A stretch of 64,000 nucleotides of DNA from Ilumatobacteraceae bacterium (GCA_025463305.1 JAOBWK010000105.1:1-64000), one strand, 5' to 3'. Positions 1-9,240 are shown, counted from the stretch's first letter. Notes: generated by a model from the sequence alone, not told the origin. Numbers and translations are program-made.

Positions 1-485
1 ACACCGAGATCATCGTCGTCGTCGACCTCGACACGCTCATGTCGGGGCTCCACAAAGGCTCGATCATCGACCCGGGTCATGATCTGACGTTGCCGGTGGA
101 GTCGTATCGGCGGATGGCCTGCATGGCTGCGATCATCCCGGTCGTCTTGGACGGTGACGGTGTGGTCCTCGACGAAGGACGATCGAAGCGGTTGGCGACG
201 AAACGTCAGCGGCGGGCGTTGCGGGCGATGTACCCGACCTGTGGGGTCCCCGGGTGTGAGGTGCGCGCGAGGCATTGTCAGCCGCATCACGTCGTGTGGT
301 GGCGGCCACCGTTCAACGGTCGCACCGACCTCGCGAGCCTGCTGCCACTGTGCAAGCGACACCATCACCTCGTCCACGAAGGCGGATGGCAACTCGTCCT
401 GCACCCCGACCGATCACTCACCATCACCTACCCCGACGGCACCATCCAGACCACCGGACCACCCGCCACACAACGAGCCGCATGA
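1..485 (+). CDS. HNH endonuclease domain protein (13E12/DUF222 type), 5' truncated
   Basis: This is the C-terminal part of a 13E12-repeat protein. The reading frame is open from base 3, so the gene begins left of the window. The visible part carries an HNH nuclease fold: a first Cys pair in CGVPGCEVR, then HCQPHHVVWW, then the Leu-Pro-Leu-Cys knuckle followed by KRHHHLVHEGGW. The Cys residues are expected to hold a zinc and the His residues the catalytic metal. In actinobacteria such proteins occur in many copies per genome and their role is poorly defined; some are linked to mobile elements. Nothing mobile is visible beside this copy. The family is secure; the function is not known. Confidence 0.9.
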   Translation, partial: TEIIVVVDLDTLMSGLHKGSIIDPGHDLTLPVESYRRMACMAAIIPVVLDGDGVVLDEGRSKRLATKRQRRALRAMYPTCGVPGCEVRARHCQPHHVVWWRPPFNGRTDLASLLPLCKRHHHLVHEGGWQLVLHPDRSLTITYPDGTIQTTGPPATQRAA

Positions 486-542
486 GCGAGGCACGGACGG
501 TCGTCTCCCGAGCTCATCGGGCGGAGGCCCGAGGGTACGACG

Positions 543-1373
543 ATGGGTCGTGCCAGAACGCTCGCGCTCGCCGCACTCGTGGTGGGTTCTGGGGTGGCCG
601 GCGTCGTCGAGGGCGCGTCGTCCGCGTCGGCCGTGTCGGCGCCCACCGTGGACGGCAGTGCATCCGCTGCAGCCTCCGATCCGCAGCAGGTGTTCGACCC
701 TGCCGGCGTGACGTCGTCGGACCTGGGGACCACGGCCGACGAAGTTGCGACGAGCCTGTCGGCGGATCTCCACGTGCGCGTCGAGGGCACGCTCGACGGC
801 GACATCGATGGTCGCGAGGCTGCTCTGGAGTCGGGTTGCCCAGGGTGGCTCGGCGCCAACGGGCTCAGGGCATCGAACCTGCTCGTGGTGATGGTGTCGC
901 CGAACGAGCACCAGACCTCGATCTACTACGGGTCGGACTACGCCGACACGCTGATCTCCGCCGACCCGGACATCCAGCAGGACGTGATGAACCCGGACTT
1001 CCAGCGCGGCGACGTCGAGCAGGGCCTCGTCGACGGGCTGCAGGCGATCGAGACCGCCGTCCACGGCGGAGGTGTGCCCCAGGCGTTCGATTCGTACGAT
1101 TCGTACGACTCGAACGACTCGTCGGGCGGCGTCCCCGGCATCGCGATCTTTGCGTTCGTGGCCCTCGTGGTGATCGGCCTCGGCTACACCTGGTTGGCGC
1201 AGAAGAACGGCTGGAGCACGTCGAGCTCGAGCGGCGACGGATCGGGCACGTCCCGGCTCCGCGGGTTCAACAGCTTCGGCAGCCGCTCGAGCTCGTACCA
1301 CTCGAGCTCGAGCAGCCACGCCGGCTCGAGCTCCCACCACAGCGGTGGTGGCGGGAGCTCGTCACACTGGTGA
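543..1373 (+). CDS. TPM-domain secreted/membrane protein
   Basis: The product is 276 residues long. It has an N-terminal signal sequence (about residues 1-30), a TPM domain (about 60-175, with the segment LLVVMVSPNEHQTSIYYG), an Asp/Ser/Tyr repeat linker (DSYDSYDSNDSSGG, from residue 182), one membrane helix (about 198-219), and a tail rich in Ser, Gly and His ending in GGGGSSSHW. The TPM domain plus Gly/Ser tail matches the YgcG/TPM family of extracytoplasmic membrane-anchored proteins, for which acid-phosphatase and photosystem-repair roles have been reported in other organisms. No partner gene is adjacent. The gene runs toward the permease gene with only 21 bases between stops. I do not assign a specific function. 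Confidence 0.75.
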   Translation: MGRARTLALAALVVGSGVAGVVEGASSASAVSAPTVDGSASAAASDPQQVFDPAGVTSSDLGTTADEVATSLSADLHVRVEGTLDGDIDGREAALESGCPGWLGANGLRASNLLVVMVSPNEHQTSIYYGSDYADTLISADPDIQQDVMNPDFQRGDVEQGLVDGLQAIETAVHGGGVPQAFDSYDSYDSNDSSGGVPGIAIFAFVALVVIGLGYTWLAQKNGWSTSSSSGDGSGTSRLRGFNSFGSRSSSYHSSSSSHAGSSSHHSGGGGSSSHW

Positions 1374-1394
1374 CCCGCCCGCGGGCCGAGCGGC

Positions 1395-3827
1395 TCAGTG
1401 GTGCTCGCCCGGGTTCTCCGGCGCGGTCGGGGTGAACAGCAGGGTGTAGCTGGGGTTCAGGATCGCGACGATCCCACGGTGCTCGCCGACCATGCCGGTG
1501 ACGGTCATCACCGAGCCGAGGGCGACGCCGCCGACGGCGCGGCGACCGAAGAACACCACGGTGAGGCTGCCGGTCTCGTCGGCGAGGGACACCTCGAGGC
1601 TCGGGTTGCCGCCCCACGGCTGGATCCGCATGGCGCGCACCCGGCCGGCCACCATCGCCCGCTGGCGCAGGTCGACGTCAGCGATCTTGACCCGGTCAGT
1701 GGGGAGCGAGACGGTGATCGGTGCGGTCTTGGTCGGGCTCGGGCGGAGCGCCTTCGGACCGACGGGTTCGAGCGGCGCGACCTCGGTCGCGGCCTCGGCG
1801 AGCGTGGCGGCGGCGCTGCCGAGGTGGTACGGCACGATGGTGACGTTGCAGTGCGGCACGTCGGCGAGGGCCGCGACGATCGCGCTCGACGAGCGGTCGT
1901 GGAGGACGCGGTGCCAGAGCTTGGTGTACTCACGACGGGGGACGAGGATCGTCAGCTCGGTGTCGTTCTCGACGGTGAGGTGGCTCACCAGCTCGACGGC
2001 CGAGCGGGTGATCCGGCGGTCCGGGCACTCGACGATGTCGAGCGGGAACCGCGAGAACCCGAGCGTGCTCCAGGATTCGACGAGCATGCCCGTCTTCCAG
2101 GAGTCGATGTCGAAGTGCACGGCGCGCAGGTCGTCGCCGGAGAGGGTGCGGGCGTACTGCATCGCCCTGGCCGTCGCCGCGTCGAGGTTGTCGACGAGGA
2201 CGATGACCGTGTGGTTGCGCAGCGTGGGGGCCTCGGCGGCCGCCTTGGCGTCCTCGTGCAGCTCGACGTCCTCGGCCTCGTAGGCCTTGTTCAGCCGGAC
2301 CAGGCCGATGACCATGATCGGCACGAGGAGCACGATGACCCATGCGCCCTGGGTGAACTTCACGGTGGCGACGATGGCGAGCACCAGCAGCGAGAGGATG
2401 GCGCCGATGCCGTTGATGACCATGCCGCTCTTCCAGCCCTCTTCCTTCAGGCGGATGTGGTGCTTGGCCATGCCCGACTGCGAGAGGGTGAAGCTGGTGA
2501 ACACGCCGATGGCGTACAGTGGGATGAGCCGGCTGACCTCGCCGCCCGTGGCGAGCAGCGTGACCGCGGCGGCGATGGCGAGGAAGATGATGCCGTTGGA
2601 GAACACCAGGCGATGGCCGCGCACGGTGAACTGGCGGGGCATGAAGTTGTCGCCGGCATGGAACGAGGCGAGTCGGGGGAAGTCGGCGAAGCTCGTGTTG
2701 GCGGCCAGGACCAGGATCAGCATCGTGCCCGCCTGGAGCAGGTAGAACATCACGTGGCCGAAGGTGCTCGGCCCGTAGACCAGCTTGCCGACCTGAGAGA
2801 TCACCGAGGGCACACCGCCGTCGTACGGAGTGGCGTGGGTGCGGGCGGCGAGCATCGACAGGCCGAGGAACATGACGCCGGACAGCAGGCCCATCACGAC
2901 GAGGGTCTTGCGGGCGTTCTTCCAGGCCGGGGTCTTGAAGGCGGGCACACCGTTGGAGATGGCCTCGACGCCCGTCACGGCGGCGCCGCCCGAGCCGAAG
3001 GCCTTGAGCACCACGAACACCGTCGCACCCATCAGCAGGCCGTCGCCGCTGTGCTTGCCGATCGGGATCATCCCGTTGACGTTGGTGGCGCCCTTGGCGA
3101 TCGAGGAGAAGATGGTGCGGTAGATGCCGACACCGATGAGCACGAGCACGTTGGCGACGAAGAAGTAGGTCGGCGCAGCGAAGATCTTGCCCGACTCCTT
3201 GGTGCCGCGCAGGTTGCCGAACATGATGATGAACACGAACGCGATGGCGATCCAGTGCTTGTACGGGGCGAGCGGGGTGATGGCCGAGGCGAGTGCGTCG
3301 CTGCCGGCCGCGACCGACACCGCGACCGTGAGCACGTAGTCGGTGAGAAGGGCGACACCGGCGACCTGGGCGGGCAGCAGCCCGAAGTTGTCGCGCGTGA
3401 CGATGTACGCGCCACCGGCCGACGGATAGGCCTTGATCGTCTGCCGGTACGAGAGGATCAGGAACCCGAGGACCACCAGCAGGGCGATCGTCACGGGTGT
3501 GACGAGCGTGAAGGCGGCGAGGCCGATGTACGGGAAGAGCACCCGCAGGATCTCCTCCGTCGCATACGCCGACGACGACAGGCAATCCGATGCGAACACC
3601 GCGAGGGCCGTCGGGTTGCCGAGCGTCTCGTGCTCGAGCTGCTCGGTGTGCAGCGGTGGCCCGAGGAGCTTGTTCTTCATCCGGTAGCCCAATGGCTCCG
3701 CGGGGTCGGCGTTGCGGCGGGGGGCAGCGGGAGCTGCCGTCGCGACTCGCGCGGCGGGCTGGGAGGCGGCGGGCGCGGGCGCCGAGCCGTCGGTCAACAC
3801 GTGTTCATCGATCACGTCCACAGCCAA
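1395..3827 (-). CDS. KimA/YdaO-like APC-superfamily cation permease fused to an OB-fold domain
   Basis: This 810-residue protein has three parts. Residues about 65-560 form a multi-helix amino acid/polyamine/organocation (APC) permease of the KimA potassium-uptake type; SDCLSSSAYATEEI and YPSAGGAYIVTRDNFG are family hallmarks. Residues about 565-690 look like the cytosolic nucleotide-binding-like region that follows the membrane part in KimA. Residues about 695-805 (from DRVKIADVDLRQRAMVAGRV through LADETGSLTVVFFGRR to ILNPSYTLL) match the small OB-fold proteins usually encoded separately beside trkA/ceoB in actinobacteria. KimA itself is about 600 residues, so the tail is extra. The gene lies 55 bases after kdpE on the same strand. 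Start TTG at 3827; GTG codons at 3821 and 3815 are alternatives and no strong ribosome site decides. Potassium as substrate is inferred from family and context. Confidence 0.8.
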   Translation of the reverse strand: MAVDVIDEHVLTDGSAPAPAASQPAARVATAAPAAPRRNADPAEPLGYRMKNKLLGPPLHTEQLEHETLGNPTALAVFASDCLSSSAYATEEILRVLFPYIGLAAFTLVTPVTIALLVVLGFLILSYRQTIKAYPSAGGAYIVTRDNFGLLPAQVAGVALLTDYVLTVAVSVAAGSDALASAITPLAPYKHWIAIAFVFIIMFGNLRGTKESGKIFAAPTYFFVANVLVLIGVGIYRTIFSSIAKGATNVNGMIPIGKHSGDGLLMGATVFVVLKAFGSGGAAVTGVEAISNGVPAFKTPAWKNARKTLVVMGLLSGVMFLGLSMLAARTHATPYDGGVPSVISQVGKLVYGPSTFGHVMFYLLQAGTMLILVLAANTSFADFPRLASFHAGDNFMPRQFTVRGHRLVFSNGIIFLAIAAAVTLLATGGEVSRLIPLYAIGVFTSFTLSQSGMAKHHIRLKEEGWKSGMVINGIGAILSLLVLAIVATVKFTQGAWVIVLLVPIMVIGLVRLNKAYEAEDVELHEDAKAAAEAPTLRNHTVIVLVDNLDAATARAMQYARTLSGDDLRAVHFDIDSWKTGMLVESWSTLGFSRFPLDIVECPDRRITRSAVELVSHLTVENDTELTILVPRREYTKLWHRVLHDRSSSAIVAALADVPHCNVTIVPYHLGSAAATLAEAATEVAPLEPVGPKALRPSPTKTAPITVSLPTDRVKIADVDLRQRAMVAGRVRAMRIQPWGGNPSLEVSLADETGSLTVVFFGRRAVGGVALGSVMTVTGMVGEHRGIVAILNPSYTLLFTPTAPENPGEHH

Positions 3828-3882
3828 CCCGAACGGGTCGAGGGCGATCGATCAGGCGCCGCCAAGATCCGCGGTCATCGCA

Positions 3883-4572
3883 TTAAGAACGCGTATAGAC
3901 GGTCTGGAAGCGGTAGCCGATGCCGGGCTCGGTGAGGAAGTAGCGGGGCTGGGCCGGGTCGGGTTCGAGCTTGCGGCGGATGGCCGCGAAGTGCACGCGG
4001 AGGTAGTTCGACTCCCGCTCGTAGCTCGGTCCCCACACGGTCTGGAGCAGCTGTCGTTGGCTGATCAGCCGACCGGCATGGCGCACCATGTAGATCACGA
4101 TCGCCCACTCCGTCGGAGTGAGGTGGACCTCGGCACCGTCGCGCATCACCCGCTGGTTCTGGAGGTCGATCGTGAAGTCGTCGGTGACGACGGTGGGCTC
4201 GTCGGGCAGCGGGTTGTGGCGGCGCAGCGACGCTCGCACCCGGGCCAGCAGCTCGTTGATGCTGAACGGCTTGGTGACGTAGTCGTCGGCGCCGGCGTCG
4301 AGCGCCGCGACCTTGTCCTCGTCGCCGAAGCGCGCCGACACGACGATGATCGGCACCTCGGTCCAGCCGCGCAGGCCGCGGATGACGTCGAGCCCGTCGA
4401 CGCCCGGCAGGCCGAGATCGAGCAGCACCAGGTCGGGCAGGTGCGCTGCGGCAGCGGCGAGTGCCTCCTCCCCGGTGGATGCGAGGTCGATCTCGTAGCC
4501 GCGCGTGCGCAGGTTCACGTCGAGCGCCTTGCGGATCTGGTTCTCGTCGTCGACCACGAGGATGCGCGTCAC
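3883..4572 (-). CDS. kdpE: KdpE-type response regulator
   Basis: This OmpR/PhoB-class regulator has 229 residues. The receiver domain starts RILVVDDE; the phosphoacceptor Asp is residue 52 (LVLLDLGLPG), and the conserved Thr/Lys part is VSAR and DDYVTKPFS. The winged-helix DNA-binding domain covers about residues 130-225 (HLTPTEWAIV, RESNYLRVHFAAIRRKLE, GIGYRF). I chose the GTG at 4572 because it overlaps the kdpD stop as GTGA and places the receiver domain directly at the N-terminus; an open frame continues upstream to 4653 but adds only low-complexity residues. It pairs with KdpD upstream. kdpFABC is not in this window, so its target may be the permease downstream. Confidence 0.92.
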   Translation of the reverse strand: MTRILVVDDENQIRKALDVNLRTRGYEIDLASTGEEALAAAAAHLPDLVLLDLGLPGVDGLDVIRGLRGWTEVPIIVVSARFGDEDKVAALDAGADDYVTKPFSINELLARVRASLRRHNPLPDEPTVVTDDFTIDLQNQRVMRDGAEVHLTPTEWAIVIYMVRHAGRLISQRQLLQTVWGPSYERESNYLRVHFAAIRRKLEPDPAQPRYFLTEPGIGYRFQTVYTRS

Positions 4573-7187
4573 GACACCACGTCCTCGGACGGGGCCGACG
4601 ACGGGGTCGAGGCCGGGTGTTCGCTGTCGTGCACGGCCAGCAACCGTACGCACATCGTCAGCCCACCGCCGGGTGTGTCCTCGGCTTCGAGGTGCGCACC
4701 GATCGCGTCGATGAAGCCACGGGCGATGGCCATGCCCAGGCCGACACCGGCGTCGTTCGACCGATCGCCGAGGCGCTGGAACGGCACGAACATCCGGTCC
4801 CGATCGGCGACGGGTATGCCCGGGCCGCGATCAATGATGCGCAGATCGACGAAGTTGCCGACGAGGCCGGCGTCGATGCGCACGTCGACATCGGGAGGTG
4901 ACCAGGCGACGGCGTTGGAGATCAGGTTGGCGAGAGCCCGCGACAGCAGACCCGGGTCGGCCTGGACCAGTGGCAGCGACTCGGAGACGGACACCTCGAC
5001 CCGCCCGATGCTCGCGGGCACGGTGGCGAGCGCCGCGGCGACGACCTCCTCGAGTGCGACCTGGCCGGTGGTGCGGCCGATCACGCCGGCCTGGAGCCGG
5101 CTCATGTCGAGCAGGTCGCGCACCATCCCGTCGAGGCGGTCGGAGGCGTTGTCGATGTTGACGAGCAGTGCGATGCGATCCTCGTCGGTGAAGTCGACAT
5201 CGGTCTGCAGCAGGCCACTCGCGGATGCCTTGATCGATGCCAGCGGGGTGCGCAGATCGTGGGAGACCGCCTGGAGCAGCGCTGTGCGCAGCGCGTTCGC
5301 TTCGGAGAGCACCTCGGCGGTGGCGGCCTCCGCGCGCAGGGTGCGGCCCTGGAGCGCCACCGACAGCTGATCGCCGAACGCTCGCAGCACCTCGAGCTGG
5401 TCCGGACCGAGTGCCTCGGTGGACACCACGAGCACGACGCTGCCGTCGGCAGCGAGCTCGATGGCCGTGCCGTCGGACGGATCGAGCAGCTCGCGAGTGC
5501 CGACGAGCACCGTCGGCCACCAGCCGCCGCGCGCCGCGCCGTCGCCGGCGTCCTGTCGTTCCAGCACGGCGGCGGCCTCGAGCCCGAAGGTCGCGCGCAA
5601 CTGCTCGACGAGCTCGGGCAGCGGATCGTGCGCACCGACGAGCGTGGCCGCCGACCGGGCGAGCGCGCCGGCCTCGGCCCGGGCCCGCGCGGCCTCCCGC
5701 GAGCGCGTCGCCGAGCGGTCGACGATGATGCCGACCACGACCGTGACCGCGACGAACACCGCGAGCGCGACGACGTTCTGCGCGTCGTTGACCTTCAGCG
5801 TGTGCAGCGGTTCGGTGAGGAACCAGTTGGTCAGCACGAAGGCGAACGCCGACGCGACGAGGCCGGGCACCAGCCCACCGAGGGTGGCGACGCCGAGCAC
5901 GAGGCAGAGGTCGAGCAGCAGCGCGCTGCCGAGCGAGACGTGGCGGCGCAACGTGGTGAGCACCATCGTCAGGATCGGGAGGCCGACCAGGCACAGCAGC
6001 CACGCCGACGCGCGCAACCGCGGACGCACCGGGACGACACGCCTGAGGTGCGGCACGTGGGGGAGCGAGAAGCTGGTGCGCGAGGTGGGCGCGTCGGTGC
6101 CGATCACGTGCACGTCGATGTGGCCGAGCTCGTCGACCAGCGCGTTGGCGATCGTGCGATGTGGGCGGCGGGTTCCCTCGACCCGGCGGTTGGCGCCGAG
6201 CACCAGTTGGGTGGCCTGCTCGACGCGTGCGAAACCCGCGAGCGCCTGGGCGACGTCCTCGCCGACGACCTCGCGGTAGACGCCGCCGAGCTCGATCACC
6301 AGCTGGCGTTGCAGCTCGAGATCCGGGCCGGGCTCGCCGCGGCCGGTGACGACGTGGACGCCGACCAGTTCGCCACGCACCCGTCCGGCGATGCGCGCCG
6401 CGCGCCGCACGACGTGCCCGCCACCGTTGCCCGCGAGCGCGATCACCACGCGCTCGCGGATCTCCCACGTCTCGGCGATCCCGTGGGTCGCGACGTAGTC
6501 CTGCAGTCGCTCGTCGACGCGGTCGGCCACCCACAGCAGCGCCAGCTGGCGCAGCGCGCCGAGCGTGCCAGGGCGGAAGTAGTCGGCGAGCGCAGCGTCG
6601 ATGCGTTCCGGTGGGTAGACGTTGCCGTGCGCGAGCCGGCGACGCAGCGCCTCCGGGCTCATGTCGACCAGCTCGATCTGGTCGGCGGCGCGCACGAACG
6701 AGTCCGGGATCGTCTCGGTGGGCGTGCGGCCGGTGATGGTGGCGATCACGTCGGTCATCGACCCGAGGTTCTCGACACCGACAGTGGTGACGACGTCGAT
6801 GCCGGCATCGAGCAACGTGCCGATCTCGTTCCAGCGGTGCTCGCCGGGCGCGATGTGGTGGGCCATGTCGTCGACCAGCACGACGTCGGGCGCGGCCGCG
6901 ATGACGTGCTCGAGGTGCATCTCCGGCACCGACACGCCCGCCAGCAGCACCGAGCGCGGCGGGATCACGGTCATGTCGGCGAGCAGGTCGTGGATCGCCG
7001 CCCGGCCGTGGGTCTCGACGATGCCGACGACCACGTTGGTGCCGCGCGCGGCGCGTCGGCGGCCCTCCTCCAACATCGCGAACGTCTTGCCGACGCCGGG
7101 CGCTGCACCGAGGTAGATCCGCAGCGTGCCGCGCTCGGACGACCGGGTGTCCGCCGGCCGGAGCTCGGGGTTCGCGGGTCGGCTCAT
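4569..7187 (-). CDS. kdpD: KdpD-type potassium-sensing histidine kinase
   Basis: The product has 872 residues, close to the usual 890 of KdpD. Domains in order: the KdpD N-terminal ATP-binding domain with Walker A GAAPGVGKT at 27-35, a universal-stress-like domain (about 250-370), four closely spaced membrane helices (DUF4118, about 400-500), a GAF-like segment, then HisKA with the phosphoacceptor in SHDLRTPLASIK (near residue 646), and HATPase_c with NLISNAV, DRGPGIP and GVGLGMAIA. All catalytic boxes are intact. The ATG at 7187 overlaps the stop of the PdxA-like gene as ATGA, and the stop overlaps kdpE as GTGA. Translation is therefore probably coupled on both sides, which ties the sensor to a carbon-acid operon rather than to kdpFABC. 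Confidence 0.93.
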   Translation of the reverse strand: MSRPANPELRPADTRSSERGTLRIYLGAAPGVGKTFAMLEEGRRRAARGTNVVVGIVETHGRAAIHDLLADMTVIPPRSVLLAGVSVPEMHLEHVIAAAPDVVLVDDMAHHIAPGEHRWNEIGTLLDAGIDVVTTVGVENLGSMTDVIATITGRTPTETIPDSFVRAADQIELVDMSPEALRRRLAHGNVYPPERIDAALADYFRPGTLGALRQLALLWVADRVDERLQDYVATHGIAETWEIRERVVIALAGNGGGHVVRRAARIAGRVRGELVGVHVVTGRGEPGPDLELQRQLVIELGGVYREVVGEDVAQALAGFARVEQATQLVLGANRRVEGTRRPHRTIANALVDELGHIDVHVIGTDAPTSRTSFSLPHVPHLRRVVPVRPRLRASAWLLCLVGLPILTMVLTTLRRHVSLGSALLLDLCLVLGVATLGGLVPGLVASAFAFVLTNWFLTEPLHTLKVNDAQNVVALAVFVAVTVVVGIIVDRSATRSREAARARAEAGALARSAATLVGAHDPLPELVEQLRATFGLEAAAVLERQDAGDGAARGGWWPTVLVGTRELLDPSDGTAIELAADGSVVLVVSTEALGPDQLEVLRAFGDQLSVALQGRTLRAEAATAEVLSEANALRTALLQAVSHDLRTPLASIKASASGLLQTDVDFTDEDRIALLVNIDNASDRLDGMVRDLLDMSRLQAGVIGRTTGQVALEEVVAAALATVPASIGRVEVSVSESLPLVQADPGLLSRALANLISNAVAWSPPDVDVRIDAGLVGNFVDLRIIDRGPGIPVADRDRMFVPFQRLGDRSNDAGVGLGMAIARGFIDAIGAHLEAEDTPGGGLTMCVRLLAVHDSEHPASTPSSAPSEDVVS

Positions 7188-8170
7188 CCGCGGGCGACGG
7201 CGACTGCGGCGAGGTCGACCGCCTGGCGCAGCGCCTCCACCATCGAACGCTCGTCGGCCGTGCCGGTGCCGGCGATGTCGAACGCCGTGCCGTGGTCGAC
7301 CGACGTCCTGACGACGGGGAGGCCGATGGTGATGTTCACACCGGCCTCGAGCCCGAGCACCTTCACCGGCCCGTGGCCCTGATCGTGGTACATCGCGACC
7401 ACGCAATCGAAGTCGCCCCGGCGGGCGCGGAAGAACAGCGTGTCCGCCGGCAGCGGGCCGACGGCGTCGATGCCCTCGGCGCGCACGATGGCGATCGCCG
7501 GGTCGATCTTGTCGGCCTCCTCGCCGTGGCCGAACAGACCGTTCTCACCCGCGTGGGGGTTGATGCCGCACACCGCCAGCCGCGGATGCGCGATCCCCGA
7601 CCGGCGCAGCGTCTCGTCGGCGCGACGGATCGTGCGCGCCACGAGCCCCGGCTCGATCCGCTGCACCGCGTCGACGATGCCGATGTGCGTGGTGACGTGC
7701 ACGACGCGCAGCCCGGGCGCGACGAGCATCATCGACACCTCCTCGGTGCCCGTGAGGTGGGCGAGCAGCTCGGTGTGCCCGGGGAACAGGTGCCCCGCGG
7801 CGTGCAGCGCCTCCTTGTTCAGCGGCGCGGTGCAGATCGCCTGCACCTCGCCCGCCATCGCCAGCTCGGCCGCGCGTTCGATGTAGCGGTAGGCGGCGTC
7901 GCCAGCCTCGGCCGCCACGACACCCCACGGCAGATCGGCGGGCACGACGCCGACGTCGATGACGGTCACGGCACTGCGGTCGATCGTGACGCCGCACAGC
8001 TCCGCGGCGCGGGCGAGGCGGGCCGAGTCGCCGATGACCCACGGCCGGCACATCGCCAGCACCTCCGGCGCGGCGAGCGCCTTGACGACCACCTCCGGGC
8101 CGACGCCGGCGGGATCGCCCATCGTGACAGCGATGATCGGTCGGTCGTCGGTCGGCACGGGAACCATCAT
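7184..8170 (-). CDS. PdxA-family 4-phospho-(hydroxythreonine/threonate) dehydrogenase
   Basis: The 328-residue product shows PdxA-family hallmarks: the N-terminal VTMGDPAGVGPEVVVKAL, CTAPLNKEALHAAGHLFPGHTE, VTTHIGIVDAV, CGINPHAGENGLFG, and MYHDQGHGPVKVLG with the metal-binding His residues. PdxA oxidises 4-phosphohydroxy-L-threonine in vitamin B6 synthesis; the paralogue PdxA2 decarboxylates D-threonate/D-erythronate 4-phosphate to dihydroxyacetone phosphate. The gene directly follows a DUF1537 four-carbon acid-sugar kinase gene with an ATGA overlap, the arrangement known for PdxA2, so catabolism is the more likely role. No other pyridoxine gene is nearby. Start chosen at 8170, the first of two adjacent ATGs. 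Confidence 0.85.
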   Translation of the reverse strand: MMVPVPTDDRPIIAVTMGDPAGVGPEVVVKALAAPEVLAMCRPWVIGDSARLARAAELCGVTIDRSAVTVIDVGVVPADLPWGVVAAEAGDAAYRYIERAAELAMAGEVQAICTAPLNKEALHAAGHLFPGHTELLAHLTGTEEVSMMLVAPGLRVVHVTTHIGIVDAVQRIEPGLVARTIRRADETLRRSGIAHPRLAVCGINPHAGENGLFGHGEEADKIDPAIAIVRAEGIDAVGPLPADTLFFRARRGDFDCVVAMYHDQGHGPVKVLGLEAGVNITIGLPVVRTSVDHGTAFDIAGTGTADERSMVEALRQAVDLAAVAVARG

Positions 8171-9210
8171 GTCATCGGCGTGTAGGCACCGTGAAAGAAC
8201 TCGACGGCGCGCTGCAGCGCGCCGTCGTCGCCGAACCCGCCGGCCTTGGTCACGAGGGCGACCGGACCGTCCCCCGTGGCTGCCGTCGACGATCGCGCGA
8301 TGGAGCACGGCATCCCGATCTCGACCTCCCCGCGCACGCTGAAGCGGTCGATGCCCAAGGTGTCGAGCACGAGCCGCGCCGTGGCGCCGCCGGTGAGCAC
8401 GAACCCGTCCGCGGCGCGCCAGGCATCGACGAACGGCGCGACGTTGTAGGGATCGCGCGGATCGAGCAGGAACAGCTCGACGTCCGGGTGCCCAGCGGTG
8501 CGGAGCCGCTCGACCTGTGCCGCCGATGCGGCGTGCTGCGACCCGACGACGACGGCGATCCGGGTCGCCCCGGCCACGCTGTCAGCAGATGTCCGCGTGG
8601 GGCGGACATCTGATGCGCGCGTGGGCAGGCCGGCCGCGGCCAACGCGCGGGCGAGGCCTGCGGAACCGACCCACACCGTCGACGCAGGCGCGGCGGGATC
8701 GTGGTGGCGGGCGACGACGGCCGCGAGATCGGCGTCGGTCGTGGCGTCCTCGATGTGGAGCGTGTTGCGCGTGGCCAGCTCACCCAGGGCCGTTCGCACG
8801 TTGCCGTCGGTGAGCGGCTCGCCGTCGACGTGCACGTGCCCGTCGGCCACCGCCCGGCCCAGCGACGGGAAGGCCGGGCACACCACGATCCGTTGCGCCG
8901 GCGTCGATGCCGCGCCGAGCGCGGCCGCCAGCGTCGGGCCGATGTGGCCGCGCATCGTCGAATCGATCTTGACGAACACGGTCCGCTCCGCGCCGGACCG
9001 GACTGCCGCCGCCGTGGCGCGTGCCGCCTCGTCCGCCGACATCGCCCGGCCGTCGGTGTCGATCGAGAGCACGTCGGCGTCGATGCCGGCGAGCGACGGC
9101 ACGGTGCCACCGGCGAGCACGACGACGGCGGTGCGGCCAGCGGCGGCGAAGGCGCCGGCGCTGTCGGCCGCACCGGTGAGGTCGTCGGCAACGATCAGCA
9201 CGTTGCCCAT
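8167..9210 (-). CDS. DUF1537 four-carbon acid-sugar kinase (OtnK/DtnK type)
   Basis: The N-terminus VLIVADDLTGAADSAGAFAA carries the substrate-binding DDLTGA motif of the family. The C-terminal nucleotide-binding domain shows ADGFVLTGGATARLVLDTLG and LVTKAGGFGDDGAL, the usual ATP-site motifs. Characterised members phosphorylate D-threonate, D-erythronate or 3-oxo-tetronates at the 4-hydroxyl. At 347 residues it is shorter than most members (about 420), with the loss in the middle region, but both domain signatures are present. It overlaps the PdxA-like gene by ATGA, so kinase and dehydrogenase probably act in sequence. Which C4 acid is the substrate cannot be read from sequence. Confidence 0.85.
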   Translation of the reverse strand: MGNVLIVADDLTGAADSAGAFAAAGRTAVVVLAGGTVPSLAGIDADVLSIDTDGRAMSADEAARATAAAVRSGAERTVFVKIDSTMRGHIGPTLAAALGAASTPAQRIVVCPAFPSLGRAVADGHVHVDGEPLTDGNVRTALGELATRNTLHIEDATTDADLAAVVARHHDPAAPASTVWVGSAGLARALAAAGLPTRASDVRPTRTSADSVAGATRIAVVVGSQHAASAAQVERLRTAGHPDVELFLLDPRDPYNVAPFVDAWRAADGFVLTGGATARLVLDTLGIDRFSVRGEVEIGMPCSIARSSTAATGDGPVALVTKAGGFGDDGALQRAVEFFHGAYTPMT

Positions 9211-9240
9211 CCTGCCCCGGGGCGGAGGCTCAACGCATCG

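Noticed and set aside
1377..1386. GCCCGCGGGC palindrome between the TPM and permease genes as a terminator
   Set aside because: It has no loop, so it cannot form a useful hairpin of this size.
3828..3882. c-di-AMP (ydaO) riboswitch before the KimA-like gene
   Set aside because: KimA is riboswitch-controlled in Bacillus, but only 55 bases lie before this gene, too short for the roughly 150-base element.
1398..3935. Long open frames antisense to the permease and to other GC-rich genes
   Set aside because: High GC leaves long open frames on the non-coding strand; these are Arg/Gly/Asp-rich and match no family.
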